A DNA stretch of 64,000 nt from Betaproteobacteria bacterium (GTDB lineage: Bacteria; Acidobacteriota; Terriglobia; Acidiferrales; UBA7541). The translations under genes and the position numbers were made by a program. The DNA is taken from contig CAJCHZ010000106.1 of assembly GCA_903970165.1 (NCBI GenBank), positions 33,255-97,254 on the forward strand, given 5' to 3'. Positions 1 to 9,094 of this stretch are shown piece after piece (position 1 is the first letter of the stretch; each line of letters starts with the position of its first letter). The notes under the pieces were generated by a model. That model was not told where the DNA came from. It did not search any database and saw only the letters and a list, made by a program, of their open reading frames with translations.

Positions 1-2
1 GG

Positions 3-362
3 ACGCTAGAACGGTTCAAGGCTCTTTTCGACTACCTGGAGAGTAATTACGCCGGACCCATTTCTCCGACCGAGGCGGCCCGCGTCGTCCACATGAGTCC
101 GTCGCATTTTCGGCAAGCGTTTAAATACATAACGGGGCAACCGTTCATCAATTACCTGAATGAATTTCGCATCGCGAAAGCACAGGAATTACTGGCGCAT
201 ACGGAAAGTCCCATCGCGGACGTCGGACTAGAGGTAGGTTTTTGCGATCAGAGTTACTTCGGTCTGCTGTTTCGCAAATTGACGAAAATGACGCCCCGGC
301 AATACCGGCAAAAAGCGCTGGAGCGAGAGAAAACGTCTCCTTTGGCAGCCACCGATAGATAA
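3..362 (+). CDS. AraC-family transcriptional regulator, C-terminal DNA-binding part (5' truncated by window)
   Basis: The reading frame is open from base 3, so the gene begins before the window; about 119 residues are visible. They form the two helix-turn-helix motifs of an AraC/XylS DNA-binding domain, ending with the family signature around VGFCDQSYFGLLFRKLTKMT. The visible part is closely similar to the C-terminus of the complete AraC regulator at 8086..9072 (shared FRIAKAQ-LLA and GFCDQSYFGL blocks), so the two are paralogs. By family knowledge it binds DNA as an activator of carbohydrate genes. The sensor domain is outside the window, so the ligand cannot be guessed. Confidence 0.9.
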   Translation, partial: TLERFKALFDYLESNYAGPISPTEAARVVHMSPSHFRQAFKYITGQPFINYLNEFRIAKAQELLAHTESPIADVGLEVGFCDQSYFGLLFRKLTKMTPRQYRQKALEREKTSPLAATDR

Positions 363-365
363 TTT

Positions 366-1630
366 CTACTCTCCCGTCGCTTCTGCTGTCGAGATTGCCT
401 TTTGCATTCTTAGCGCGTCTCCGTTTTTCGGATCTCTTTTCAAGATCAGTTTCAGTTCATCCATTGCGGCGGTCTTGTCCCTCCCCTTATAAAGCGCTTC
501 TGCAAGCATCAGATTTACGGAAAGGTCGTTCGAAGCAGGGCTCGGAATAGAGCGGAGTTCCCGAATCGCTGCGTTGTAATTCCCTTCTAAAATGAAAGAG
601 GCCGCAATACCGGTTTGGGCCGATACGTGAAGAGGATCGAGTTCCATGACACGCCTAAACTCGGCGCGCGCATTTTCGGATTCCTTTTCTCGAAGCAGCA
701 CATTCGCCAAATAAAAGTGCACCAGTGGCGAGTTTTCATTCGTGGCGAGATAGCGGCGAAAGTCAGTCTCCGCTGAATTCGGAGCGTTGAGCTTGACTTC
801 GCACAGACCTAAACCCGACCAGCCGGCGATGGCCTCGGGATGACGGGCGAGCACCTGACGATAAAGCACCGCTGCCTCTGAACACTTGCCAGCTGTGTAG
901 AGCGCTTGAGCATTGCGCAGGTCCGCCGCGATTTCATTGTTCGCTGCCTTTTTCGATAGGTCTTGGTCGCTCCACATTTCGATCTGAGCTGCTGAGCTTG
1001 TTCCGTTTTGTTTTGCGTCTGAAGCGTACGCAATAAAAGTGGCAGGGCTTGCGCACGCGTACTAATGCCTGCTGCACAAATCCGCAAATCATCTTCAGCG
1101 CTCTTCCAGTCGAGAATACCGATAAAGCTTGGCGCGCGTTCCAGCCGAACCGCAACGAAGTTTGGGTCTGCTTTCAGAACCGCAGAATAATAGGGAATAC
1201 TTTGACGGTATTTTTCGGCTTCACGCAGAAAAGTGGCAAAACGCAAGGGGACCTGGAGGGACGGGGGATGTGTACTGCGATTAAGCTTTTCGGTCAGATC
1301 AAATTGAGAAAACGCTTCCGAAGGGCGCCCATCGCGACCAAGAGCAAGAGCGTAGCCGGCGAGAAGCTCAGGATCCTGCGGACGCAGTTGGAACGCTCTC
1401 CTAAACGTTTCGACAGCGGCGCCGCAAAGAGCCGAACGGCAACAAAAATAATAAGAAGAGCAGAGGCAAAAACTCTTCCTGCTGTAATTACGACGCACAA
1501 ACGCCAACGGGCCCGCGGAGGTATCGCGGACCCATTGTGTTTTTGAAATAGCACCGATACAACCAATTGTGATGGCCTCAGTAAGTTTATTAACCCAATA
1601 ATACAAATCACATGGGATTGAAAGGAACAA
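366..1630 (-). pseudogene. Frameshifted TPR-repeat protein
   Basis: TPR-type helix pairs run through two different reverse-strand frames. The promoter-distal half (about 366..977) carries clean repeats such as AAVLYRQVLARHPEAIAGWSGLG. The proximal half (about 985..1430) carries ETFRRAFQLRPQDPELLAGYALALG. The reading passes from one frame to the other near 960-990. A second shift near 1430 separates the repeats from a hydrophobic N-terminal segment (VFASALLIIFVAVRLFA) that could be a membrane anchor. No single frame encodes the whole protein, so it is a pseudogene or carries assembly errors. It follows the secreted propeller gene and overlaps its 3' end by about 20 bases. The pairing of a large secreted protein with a TPR protein recurs at 15621..21226. 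Confidence 0.7.
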
Positions 1631-4583
1631 CGATGCGATCGATGTCAGGATCGCCGCTTGGAGCCGCCGCGGGAACCGACAAGACGATCGAATTGGCTCC
1701 CTTTTGAAGGTTCAGGTTCACGACGGTATAGCCCGGAGTATTCCAATCCCCGGTGAACGGCAAAGGAGGAGAGGTCATCGTCGTTCCGCCATTCACGGTG
1801 ACATCGATTGTCGGCTCAGTGGGGATTCCCCAATCGGACGGTTGGTTTCCGTTCACCTCATAAATGCGAACCGCGTAGGTTCCAGCGACGGGAACGACGA
1901 CCGGGGAAAACGTGACGGATGAACCTTGAATGATGGCTCCGAGGCGGGCACCGCCAGAGCAAAGCGGGCAACCCGTCACAACAAACGGCCCATTTGCGTA
2001 GCTGGCGCTTTCTGCTTCATAAGTTGTGCCGACTGGAGTTGCGGTTACGGCGACCTCGGATGAGTTTTGGCTGCTGAGCCCGGTGTCTGCTTCGGCGGAA
2101 ACGACATAATAGTAGGTTTGACCGTTGGTGAGGCCCACATCGGCTACCGTGGTTTGATAGACGCCAGTGTCGACAATTGTATAAGGGCCACCGCTCGTAC
2201 TGCTGCGGCTCACATTGTAAATGAGCGCATCTGCACCGCCAGTCCAAGTCAAAGTGGCCGCTTCATCGTTCGGGGTGCCCTGCACCGCCGACGGTGATTG
2301 CGGAACGGGGGGCTTTGGAAGACTGCCGGGGGGAGTCCAGCGATACATCAAAAACTTTGCTTGATAATCTTCCTCTTGGACAATTATGTATTCGCCGTTA
2401 GGGCGACGGAACGATGTATTGGCCTGAAATTCATCAGTATTGCCAACATTCGGGACGCCACCAACGTCGTTACCAGGGACGAACTTTCCGACATAAGCCC
2501 CATCATGCGCGCTGAATATCACATTGTAGTGAGGAAGCCAGAAATCGACGAACAGAAAATCATCGCTGACTGTGAATGAGTTCGGAGACCAGGGGTTGTT
2601 CGGATCTGGATCCCAAGGAATATCGACGACGAATTTGGGTTTGCGATTCCCTTTGTCCCAATTCTCGATTTTTACGATTTTCGAGAAGGCTCCTTGCCCC
2701 GGAGTTGTACCTGAAACGTACAACGTTCCGCCATCGGTGTTCGGATGAAAAACGGCTCCGGAAACCGTGGTGAGATCCGGGAAATCGACCAGAGCGTCGT
2801 AAATTTGCGTGTGAGTGAAATCGTAAATTGGCGCTCCGAAATGATCGAATCCCTGGAAAAGGTATCGACGGAGATGAATGGACTGCTCATACGGCGGATT
2901 TTCCGCCTGATAATTTACTTGCCATACGTCGCCATGCGTATCCACATAGAAGTAGCCTCCGTCGCGGTGCAAGTTGTTCGGAGGTTCAGTAAATTCGTCG
3001 AGTGTCATTTGTCCGTCGCCATTCAAGTCGCGCCATATAAATTCTCCGTCGATGGGTTCAACGACAAAGTCCTGATAGGCGCCGCTCTGGAAGGAACCGT
3101 AATCGAACGCAACGCACGGAATGGCGATCTCGCTCGCGGCGTCTTCGAAACGGTACATTTCCAGTAGCGTCCCTCCTTGATTGCCAACAAGCAGGAATTT
3201 CTTTCCTTGAATGTACTGAATCCGCCCGGTGCTCATGATGTTCGTAACGCGAACATCTTGCGGATACTTAAAGCGATCGTATGTATCGGCGATGTATTTT
3301 GCTTCCTGACCGGGCCCCTGGGACCAATCCATTTTGAAGTGGTGATAAGCGTCGTAGAAGTCGTGCTCAGAAGTCGGGTCCATGGCGCCTAAAGAAACGA
3401 ACTCAAGTCCATCTAGTTGCCAGTTTAAGTCGCCCCACCATGCATAACTTTGGAGTAGGACGCCGTGACCAACACCCATATCCAGGCCAAAGCCGCTTTG
3501 GCTGACGTAAATATTTCCCGACGCGTCGGTGCCGATACCGGTCATGCCGCGGAGACGTCGCGGTCCAACGCGTCCAGGCAGTGGTCCAGCATAGTTGCCA
3601 CCCTTTTCACCGAATGTCGTGACCAGGATAGGGTCATGCTGAATGTTGCCGTAGATCTTGATGTTCTGGTCGGGCCCATTGTCGGCCACAAGCAAAGCTC
3701 CCCACGCATTGATGCAGAGCGCGCCGACCGATCCACCGGGAGGCAAGGTAATTGAGTTCACCCATTTTCCGATCGAGTCATAATGATCGATCGTTGGCAA
3801 GCCCATCTGACCGTTTACATCGAAAACATTGCCTTGAGGCGTTGCCGGCAACGGAGTGGGATCGCGATGACTGACCCAGAAACCGCCAGCCTGGTCCACG
3901 GCGATCCGCACCGGATTGCTAACCGAAAACGAGTCCACGAGCGCGAGAGTTTTCAGGTCGAAAACTTCCACGAGGTTTACATCGTTCTCCGTTACAAAGA
4001 GCTGGTTGTTGTGAATGTCCATGCCAAAAATGCCGTGGCTGTTCGCAAGTGACGAACTGCCAGACAAGGACTCACCCGAATTCGACATGTCCGTGGAGTT
4101 GAGGATGCCAACACCGGTTCCGTTCGGGCTGTAACCCACGAAAATGCGGTCATCCTTAGCTGCAACCGCGACACCACCACCGTTTTGCCAGTTCACGCTG
4201 TTGCTTTGGTTGTTCAGAGGGCTGATGATGCGGCCATCCTTGAAAACGGATACGGGGCGGCCGCCTTCGTCCCAGACAGCATTGGTGTAGACCTTGCCGT
4301 CCGACGAGACGTAAATCGTATCCATATCGAGTTGAACGTGGAGGTTCGTCTGCATGGGAAAGTTCGGATCATTACCGCCGAATGAATTTCCGATCCAACT
4401 GGTTACGTAGTCGATAGCAGAATCGTCTTTCTCGGCCGCAGCAGCAACTAGCAATTTGTTCTTCGGAGTTGGCGTATTGGCATGGGCGGTATCTGGCTGG
4501 GGAGCGGACTGGGCAAAAGCCATCGAAACCGTAACAAACAGCAAAACAATCAACACATGAAATCGAATGAGTCTTGTTCGCAT
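1608..4583 (-). CDS. Secreted beta-propeller / FN3 / carbohydrate-binding-module protein
   Basis: The protein has 991 residues and starts with a classical signal peptide (about 1-24, ending SMAFA), so it is exported. Residues of about 50-760 look like a long NHL/propeller-type region with repeated glycine/asparagine-rich blades, including an EF-hand-like DLNGDGQMTLDEF loop. After a proline-rich linker, residues of about 775-860 form a fibronectin type III domain (TLTWTGGADALIYNVSRS, GQTYYYVVSA). Residues of about 865-991 resemble a CBM6/CBM35-type domain (YEAESASYANG at its start, IDRIVVPF at its end). No catalytic motif is recognised, so it may bind a polysaccharide or be an unassigned lyase. 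It is transcribed divergently from the Gfo/Idh/MocA gene across a 329-base gap. Confidence 0.75.
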   Translation of the reverse strand: MRTRLIRFHVLIVLLFVTVSMAFAQSAPQPDTAHANTPTPKNKLLVAAAAEKDDSAIDYVTSWIGNSFGGNDPNFPMQTNLHVQLDMDTIYVSSDGKVYTNAVWDEGGRPVSVFKDGRIISPLNNQSNSVNWQNGGGVAVAAKDDRIFVGYSPNGTGVGILNSTDMSNSGESLSGSSSLANSHGIFGMDIHNNQLFVTENDVNLVEVFDLKTLALVDSFSVSNPVRIAVDQAGGFWVSHRDPTPLPATPQGNVFDVNGQMGLPTIDHYDSIGKWVNSITLPPGGSVGALCINAWGALLVADNGPDQNIKIYGNIQHDPILVTTFGEKGGNYAGPLPGRVGPRRLRGMTGIGTDASGNIYVSQSGFGLDMGVGHGVLLQSYAWWGDLNWQLDGLEFVSLGAMDPTSEHDFYDAYHHFKMDWSQGPGQEAKYIADTYDRFKYPQDVRVTNIMSTGRIQYIQGKKFLLVGNQGGTLLEMYRFEDAASEIAIPCVAFDYGSFQSGAYQDFVVEPIDGEFIWRDLNGDGQMTLDEFTEPPNNLHRDGGYFYVDTHGDVWQVNYQAENPPYEQSIHLRRYLFQGFDHFGAPIYDFTHTQIYDALVDFPDLTTVSGAVFHPNTDGGTLYVSGTTPGQGAFSKIVKIENWDKGNRKPKFVVDIPWDPDPNNPWSPNSFTVSDDFLFVDFWLPHYNVIFSAHDGAYVGKFVPGNDVGGVPNVGNTDEFQANTSFRRPNGEYIIVQEEDYQAKFLMYRWTPPGSLPKPPVPQSPSAVQGTPNDEAATLTWTGGADALIYNVSRSSTSGGPYTIVDTGVYQTTVADVGLTNGQTYYYVVSAEADTGLSSQNSSEVAVTATPVGTTYEAESASYANGPFVVTGCPLCSGGARLGAIIQGSSVTFSPVVVPVAGTYAVRIYEVNGNQPSDWGIPTEPTIDVTVNGGTTMTSPPLPFTGDWNTPGYTVVNLNLQKGANSIVLSVPAAAPSGDPDIDRIVVPFNPM

Positions 4584-4912
4584 GACAATTCCTTTGAACT
4601 TATAAGACGGACGTTAGGAGACTGAGAGGAAGCTATGCTTGCGTGAAAACTATTTCTATAAACATTTCGAGAGAAGACTCTGAGAAAAGAGCAGGCCTGC
4701 AGGATGGAGCGTGGAAAATGAGGCTGCTACATCGCTTGCGAAATGGCCACCGTCCGGGAAAACGCTGTTTCTAGATGGGATAGTTCTCTAGGAAAACTAT
4801 TGCTCATTCTTACAGAAACCGCGCTCCACGGCGCCGTAGCCTCTCCTAAGCTGAAAAATGGTTGGGGTGGGCGGACTGACATGCACTCGTCCTCGACAGG
4901 CAGGAGGGGCCA
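4584..4912. promoter_or_regulatory. Divergent intergenic region with a repeated GAAAACTATTnCT element and a dyad
   Basis: This gap separates two divergent genes and must hold both promoters. GAAAACTATTnCT occurs twice as a direct repeat, at 4645..4657 (62 bases upstream of the propeller gene) and 4792..4804 (about 109 bases upstream of the oxidoreductase gene). Overlapping the second copy is an imperfect dyad at 4767..4797 with arms GTTTCTAGA and TCTAGGAAAAC. A strong Shine-Dalgarno (AGGAGG) lies just before 4913. That the repeats are AraC half-sites is only an inference from the flanking AraC genes. Confidence 0.4.
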
Positions 4913-6013
4913 ATGAATAAAAAGATCAAAGTTGCCATTGTCGGCTTGGGATTCGGCAAGGAATTTATTCCCATTTATCAGGAGCATGCGCAGGCGGAAA
5001 TGTACGCCATCTGTCAGAGGACAAAATCCAAACTGGATGAGATCGGAGACGAATTGGGAGTCGCAAAACGCTACACCGACTTCAAGGATGTACTAAGCGA
5101 CCCGCAAGTAGATGCGGTGCATATCAACTCCCCAATTCATCTTCACGCGTCGCAAAGTATCGCGGCATTAGATGCACGAAAACACGTAGCTTGTACCGTG
5201 CCGGCAGCCACAAGCATTGAGGAATGCCACCGAATCGCCAAAGCTGCGGAGGCCTCTGGCAAGAATTACATGATGATGGAAACCGCGATTTACACGCGAG
5301 AGTTTTTGTTCGTGCGTGAACTTCATTTGACCGGGAAAATAGGCCGGATCCAATTTATGCGCGGATGTCATCAGCAGGAAATGGCTGGCTGGCCTGGCTA
5401 CTGGGAAGGGCTTCCCCCCATGCATTATGCGACCCATGCTGTGAGCCCGTGCCTTGCGTTGGTCAAAGGCGAAGCGGACTATGTTTCGTGTTTCGGCTCC
5501 GGACAAATCGCCAAGGATCTGGAATTAAAATACGGCTCGCCCTTTGCCGTCGAAAGCGCTCTGTTCAAAGTTCGCGGAGAGAGTTTATCCTTCGAAGTAA
5601 CGCGGTCTCTCTTTGAAACTGCGCGCCAATATATCGAGAGCTTTGATGTCTACGGCGACAAGGCAGCATTTGAATGGACCCAAATTGAAGGTGAGCGCCC
5701 AGTGCTGCACGTTGGAGAAACGCCTCAGAGAGTGGAAGTGGCGGACTATGCCAAGCAGTTGCCCAAGGAAATTCAACGCTTCACAACACGAGGCGTGTAC
5801 GACGGCCAACATGCGCACCCGTCCTTTGCGCAAGGTGGTGGTCACGGAGGTTCACACCCTCACCTTGTACATGAATTTCTCAGCAGCATCCTGGAAGACC
5901 GGCCGTCCTTCCCTGACGTTTTCCAATCGCTCAATTGGACGTGCGCGGGAATCTGCGCCCATACGTCGGCCATGCGAGGCGGAGAATTAGTGCGGTTGCC
6001 AACATTCCATTAG
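4913..6013 (+). CDS. Gfo/Idh/MocA-family NAD(P)-dependent oxidoreductase
   Basis: The 366-residue protein opens with a Rossmann nucleotide-binding motif (VAIVGLGFGKEF, residues about 7-18). It continues with the family's second signature region (VDAVHINSPIHLHASQSI, about 70-87) and the C-terminal alpha/beta substrate domain. Family members oxidise sugars, inositols or glycosides with NAD(P). The usual EKP motif with its catalytic lysine is replaced here by CTVPAA (around residue 99), a deviation that could mean altered catalysis. An AGGAGGGG ribosome-binding site directly precedes the ATG. It heads a forward cluster with a propeller protein and a sugar epimerase, so a role in sugar catabolism is likely. 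The exact substrate cannot be told. Confidence 0.85.
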   Translation: MNKKIKVAIVGLGFGKEFIPIYQEHAQAEMYAICQRTKSKLDEIGDELGVAKRYTDFKDVLSDPQVDAVHINSPIHLHASQSIAALDARKHVACTVPAATSIEECHRIAKAAEASGKNYMMMETAIYTREFLFVRELHLTGKIGRIQFMRGCHQQEMAGWPGYWEGLPPMHYATHAVSPCLALVKGEADYVSCFGSGQIAKDLELKYGSPFAVESALFKVRGESLSFEVTRSLFETARQYIESFDVYGDKAAFEWTQIEGERPVLHVGETPQRVEVADYAKQLPKEIQRFTTRGVYDGQHAHPSFAQGGGHGGSHPHLVHEFLSSILEDRPSFPDVFQSLNWTCAGICAHTSAMRGGELVRLPTFH

Positions 6014-6057
6014 AAATGGCACCGCAATAAGAGAATTAGTTTAACGCGGAGTCAAAG

Positions 6058-6978
6058 GTGAAAGTGCACTTGCCAAAAAGATTCAGCGATTTGCCGGAAG
6101 CAATTCTTGCCATTACAAGCAACCGTACGGGGAACACCCAGATCTTCGTCGTCGATGCGATTTCCGGCGACTCCAGGAATGTCAGTCGAGACGCTTTCTC
6201 GCAAAATCGCTACCCCATGTGGTCGCCCGACGGTTCACAAATTGTGTTTACGTCCGATCGAGGCGGCGCTGATACTTACAATCTCTATGCAGCGGATTTA
6301 CAGACCAACAAAATTCGCAAACTGACAGATGTACGGCAGGGAGGGATTTGTTATTTTCCGACCTGGCACAAATCCGTGATTTATTTTGGTTATGACGCGT
6401 GCGACGGCTCGGAAGCGGTCATATCCCGGGTAAAGGAAGATGGCACTGGTTTCACGGTTGTCGCGCCCGGCCGAGACCCTGCGATTTCTCCTGACGGAGA
6501 GACAATCGCGTTTACGCAAAAAACAAAGGCGGGGTATTGCGTATTCACAATGAGCATCGATGGAACGCAGGTGCGTCGACTGACAGAGCATGAAAACCGG
6601 ATCGGCGCCGTGACGCCGACCTGGTCATCAGATGGAACGGAAATGCTCTATAGCGACGAAGTGGATTCAAAATTGGAACTGTTCTGTTGCGATCAGGATG
6701 GGAAAAATAAGCGCCAGCTAACCTTTCTCAAGCAGTTCGCTACCTCGGCCGCATGGTCTCCCGACGCGCACTTCATCACCTTCCGAGTGACCGACTACGA
6801 CTACTGGAATTATCCCGACGCCAAAGAATACGCGTACAAGGAAAGGAAGGCCGAGAAGCGTCCCGTTTGGATCATGCGCGCTGATGGGAGTGATGCTCAA
6901 ATACTTGAGACCTTGCATTATCAATGCGCGATGGACGGCAGCCGAGCACCGTGGAAACCCGAGGCCAAGTCTCGATGA
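6058..6978 (+). CDS. PD40/TolB-like beta-propeller protein, cytoplasmic
   Basis: The 306-residue protein consists of WD40-like PD40 repeats, each with the pattern PxWSPDGSxIxFTSDRxG (for example PMWSPDGSQIVFTSDRGG near residues 59-76 and SAAWSPDAHFITFR near 230). This is the fold of the TolB C-terminus and of oligogalacturonate lyase-type propellers. There is no signal peptide, so it should be cytoplasmic, unlike TolB. The start is a GTG at 6058. Its stop overlaps the start of the next gene (ATGA at 6975..6978), implying translational coupling with the sugar epimerase. An oligogalacturonide lyase-like or sensor role is possible, but catalytic residues were not identified. Confidence 0.7.
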   Translation: MKVHLPKRFSDLPEAILAITSNRTGNTQIFVVDAISGDSRNVSRDAFSQNRYPMWSPDGSQIVFTSDRGGADTYNLYAADLQTNKIRKLTDVRQGGICYFPTWHKSVIYFGYDACDGSEAVISRVKEDGTGFTVVAPGRDPAISPDGETIAFTQKTKAGYCVFTMSIDGTQVRRLTEHENRIGAVTPTWSSDGTEMLYSDEVDSKLELFCCDQDGKNKRQLTFLKQFATSAAWSPDAHFITFRVTDYDYWNYPDAKEYAYKERKAEKRPVWIMRADGSDAQILETLHYQCAMDGSRAPWKPEAKSR

Positions 6979-7817
6979 AGATTGCAGTGAATGCACTTCT
7001 GTGGACGGCCGAGTTCGACCAACGCTACTTTTCTCTTTTGCCCGAAGTTCGCAGGCACGGCTTCGATGGATTTGAAGTTCCGGTTTTTTCGCCATCAAGG
7101 ATCATCGCTGCTTCCATTCGCCGGGCTTTAGCGGAAAATGAACTGGAATGCCTCGTATGCACGATTCTTCCAGCGCAGATTAATCCAATCGACCCCGATC
7201 GCTCGGCGCGAAAACGTGCAATCCAACATTTACGCGAGTGCATCCATCTTACCGCCGCGCTTGGCGCAAAGCGCATGGGTGGTCCAGTCTACGCGCCGGT
7301 CGGATATCTAACAAAGATGCGCCCCACACAGGAGGAATGGAACTGGGCCGTTGAGTGCTTTCAAAGCTTGAAAGACGAACTGGCGAAATGCGACGTCACG
7401 CTCGCTTTGGAGCCCCTGAACAGATTTGAGACATTTTTTCTAAACACCGCCGCGGACGCCGTAAGGCTGTGCGAGGAAATCCACGATTCAAGGATCGGGG
7501 TGCTGCTTGATACGTTTCACACAAATATTGAGGAGAAGGACGTCGCGAGAACTTTTCAAGCAACCGGCGCGCACTTAAAACACATTCATGTTTGTGAAAA
7601 TGATCGCGGGATTCCAGGCACGGGACACGTCGACTTTCGCGGAATATCGAATGCGCTTAGCGCCATCAGCTACGACGGGTGGTTGACGATTGAAAGTTTC
7701 GGATTCGGGCACATCGAACTTTCCGCTGCAGCGGCGATCTGGCGCGATCTCGCGGCCACGCCAGAGGCGATCGCGTTTGAAGGAATTCGATACTTGCGAG
7801 ACCTTTTTAAGTATTGA
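6975..7817 (+). CDS. Sugar epimerase/isomerase of the tagatose/psicose 3-epimerase type (TIM barrel)
   Basis: The protein has about 280 residues, starting at the ATG that overlaps the preceding stop codon; an upstream in-frame start would only add residues encoded within the previous gene. It matches the xylose-isomerase-like TIM-barrel superfamily. The expected metal-binding and catalytic landmarks are visible: glutamate in ALEPLNRFE (about 144), aspartate and histidine in LLDTFHTN (about 178-182), the HVCENDRGxPGxGHVDF segment (about 203-220) and glutamate in IESFGFG (about 240). Members epimerise ketoses at C3 or isomerise related sugars in the cytoplasm. Together with the upstream oxidoreductase this suggests conversion of an unusual or oxidised sugar. 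Confidence 0.8.
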   Translation: MKIAVNALLWTAEFDQRYFSLLPEVRRHGFDGFEVPVFSPSRIIAASIRRALAENELECLVCTILPAQINPIDPDRSARKRAIQHLRECIHLTAALGAKRMGGPVYAPVGYLTKMRPTQEEWNWAVECFQSLKDELAKCDVTLALEPLNRFETFFLNTAADAVRLCEEIHDSRIGVLLDTFHTNIEEKDVARTFQATGAHLKHIHVCENDRGIPGTGHVDFRGISNALSAISYDGWLTIESFGFGHIELSAAAAIWRDLAATPEAIAFEGIRYLRDLFKY

Positions 7818-8077
7818 ATGCCTCTGCCGGAAATGCCCCTTTTCCATATTGATTTTTCTGAAAAAAACACCAAATTCAAAGGGAATTACTGTTGGATTGT
7901 TGGGCGCTCCGCTAAGGCTAAGAGCGGACGAAGCTCGCGTTCATGACGCGTAAGGTCTGATAAGCCCTTTATTTATAATCTAGTAGAGGTCGGCAACCAT
8001 TTCACATCACCATTCAAAATTTGATTTTATTTCTTGCGTATTTTTGATGATTCGTGTTATATGACGGTGTACCTGAG

Positions 8078-8091
8078 GCTCATTTATGAGC
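8078..8091 (+). promoter_or_regulatory. Small dyad overlapping the AraC start codon
   Basis: GCTCA-TTTA-TGAGC is a perfect five-base inverted repeat with a four-base loop, and its second arm covers the ATG at 8086. The ribosome-binding GAGG lies immediately upstream at 8074..8077. In the transcript it could form a weak hairpin at the start codon, or in DNA act as an autoregulatory site. A repeat this short can occur by chance. Confidence 0.25.
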
Positions 8092-9072
8092 GTACATCTG
8101 CCGAGCAGAGCATTGATTGGCCGCCCCCTGCCAGGGGCGCAGACTGAGCCAGAACTTCCTTGGGAGAGCGTTCATCCCGTCGTCGAGCCGCAGATCCGCG
8201 CCGACGGTACTCATGTCTGGCCCTTCAATCCTGGGTTTCCTGTCGACGTGCGCTGCTTCTCTTTCCTACGCAAGCGTAACTTCCGCCTGACCAGGCACAA
8301 TTACTTGGAACTCCTGTACGTTCATTCCGGAGAAGTTCGTTACCAGATACAAGATCGAGAATTTGTTGCGCACGAAGGCGATTTAATTGTGATCAACGGG
8401 GTGATGTATCACCGCCTTAGCGAGCTGTTGCAATCGCCCTTTCGCGCGGTGGTGCTTTACTTTTTACCCGACGTGCTGCTCGGCTCGGATGGGAGCGGCT
8501 CCGATGTCCAATACCTTATGCCGTTCCTGCTTCAAGGATCACAATTCCCCAACTTGATTCCTCGACGTACGTCTGTCCCGCTTAAGATTTTTACTCTCAT
8601 CGATAAAATCCGGAACGAATTGCCGGCTGCTTCCGACCGCGCCAGACTGACGGCTCGTACCTATCTCGAAATGATTCTCATTTTGTTGATCAATCACTAC
8701 AAAGACCACATGGCGGTGGCAAATGCCTTCGGGCAGCGAGAGCGTACCATTGAACGCATGCAACCGCTGTTCGAATATGTCGACACCCATTATCCGCAGC
8801 CAATCGCGCTTTCTACTGCGACCTCGATCGTTGGAATGAGCAAAACGCACTTCATGCGTACATTCAAGCGACTGACAGGACAGCCGTTTGAAATGTACTT
8901 AAATCATTTCCGTATCGCGAAAGCCCAGGCGCTTTTGGCTACCACGGACAAGTCCATCTCTGAAATCGGAGAAGAAGTTGGATTCTGCGATCAGAGTTAT
9001 TTTGGTCTGGTATTTCGCAGACTGGTGCACTTGACGCCGCGCGACTATCGCAAGAGCCTTCCGCTCGAATAG
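8086..9072 (+). CDS. AraC-family transcriptional regulator with cupin sensor domain
   Basis: The 328-residue protein has a cupin-type sensor (about residues 60-150, with NYLELLYVHSGEVRYQI and HEGDLIVINGVMYHRL). Its AraC DNA-binding domain (about 225-325) carries two helix-turn-helix units, ending with VGFCDQSYFGLVFRRLVHLTPRDYRK. Family members bind a sugar in the cupin and activate catabolic promoters. It is a paralog of the regulator cut at the window start. It sits 23 bases upstream of the two ASPIC/UnbV genes and may be cotranscribed with them. The 268-base gap before it (7818..8085) holds no gene; a TCCGCT/AGCGGA inverted repeat near 7910 is the only structure noticed. Confidence 0.9.
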   Translation: MSVHLPSRALIGRPLPGAQTEPELPWESVHPVVEPQIRADGTHVWPFNPGFPVDVRCFSFLRKRNFRLTRHNYLELLYVHSGEVRYQIQDREFVAHEGDLIVINGVMYHRLSELLQSPFRAVVLYFLPDVLLGSDGSGSDVQYLMPFLLQGSQFPNLIPRRTSVPLKIFTLIDKIRNELPAASDRARLTARTYLEMILILLINHYKDHMAVANAFGQRERTIERMQPLFEYVDTHYPQPIALSTATSIVGMSKTHFMRTFKRLTGQPFEMYLNHFRIAKAQALLATTDKSISEIGEEVGFCDQSYFGLVFRRLVHLTPRDYRKSLPLE

Positions 9073-9094
9073 CTGATATCGAAATTTAATTCTG

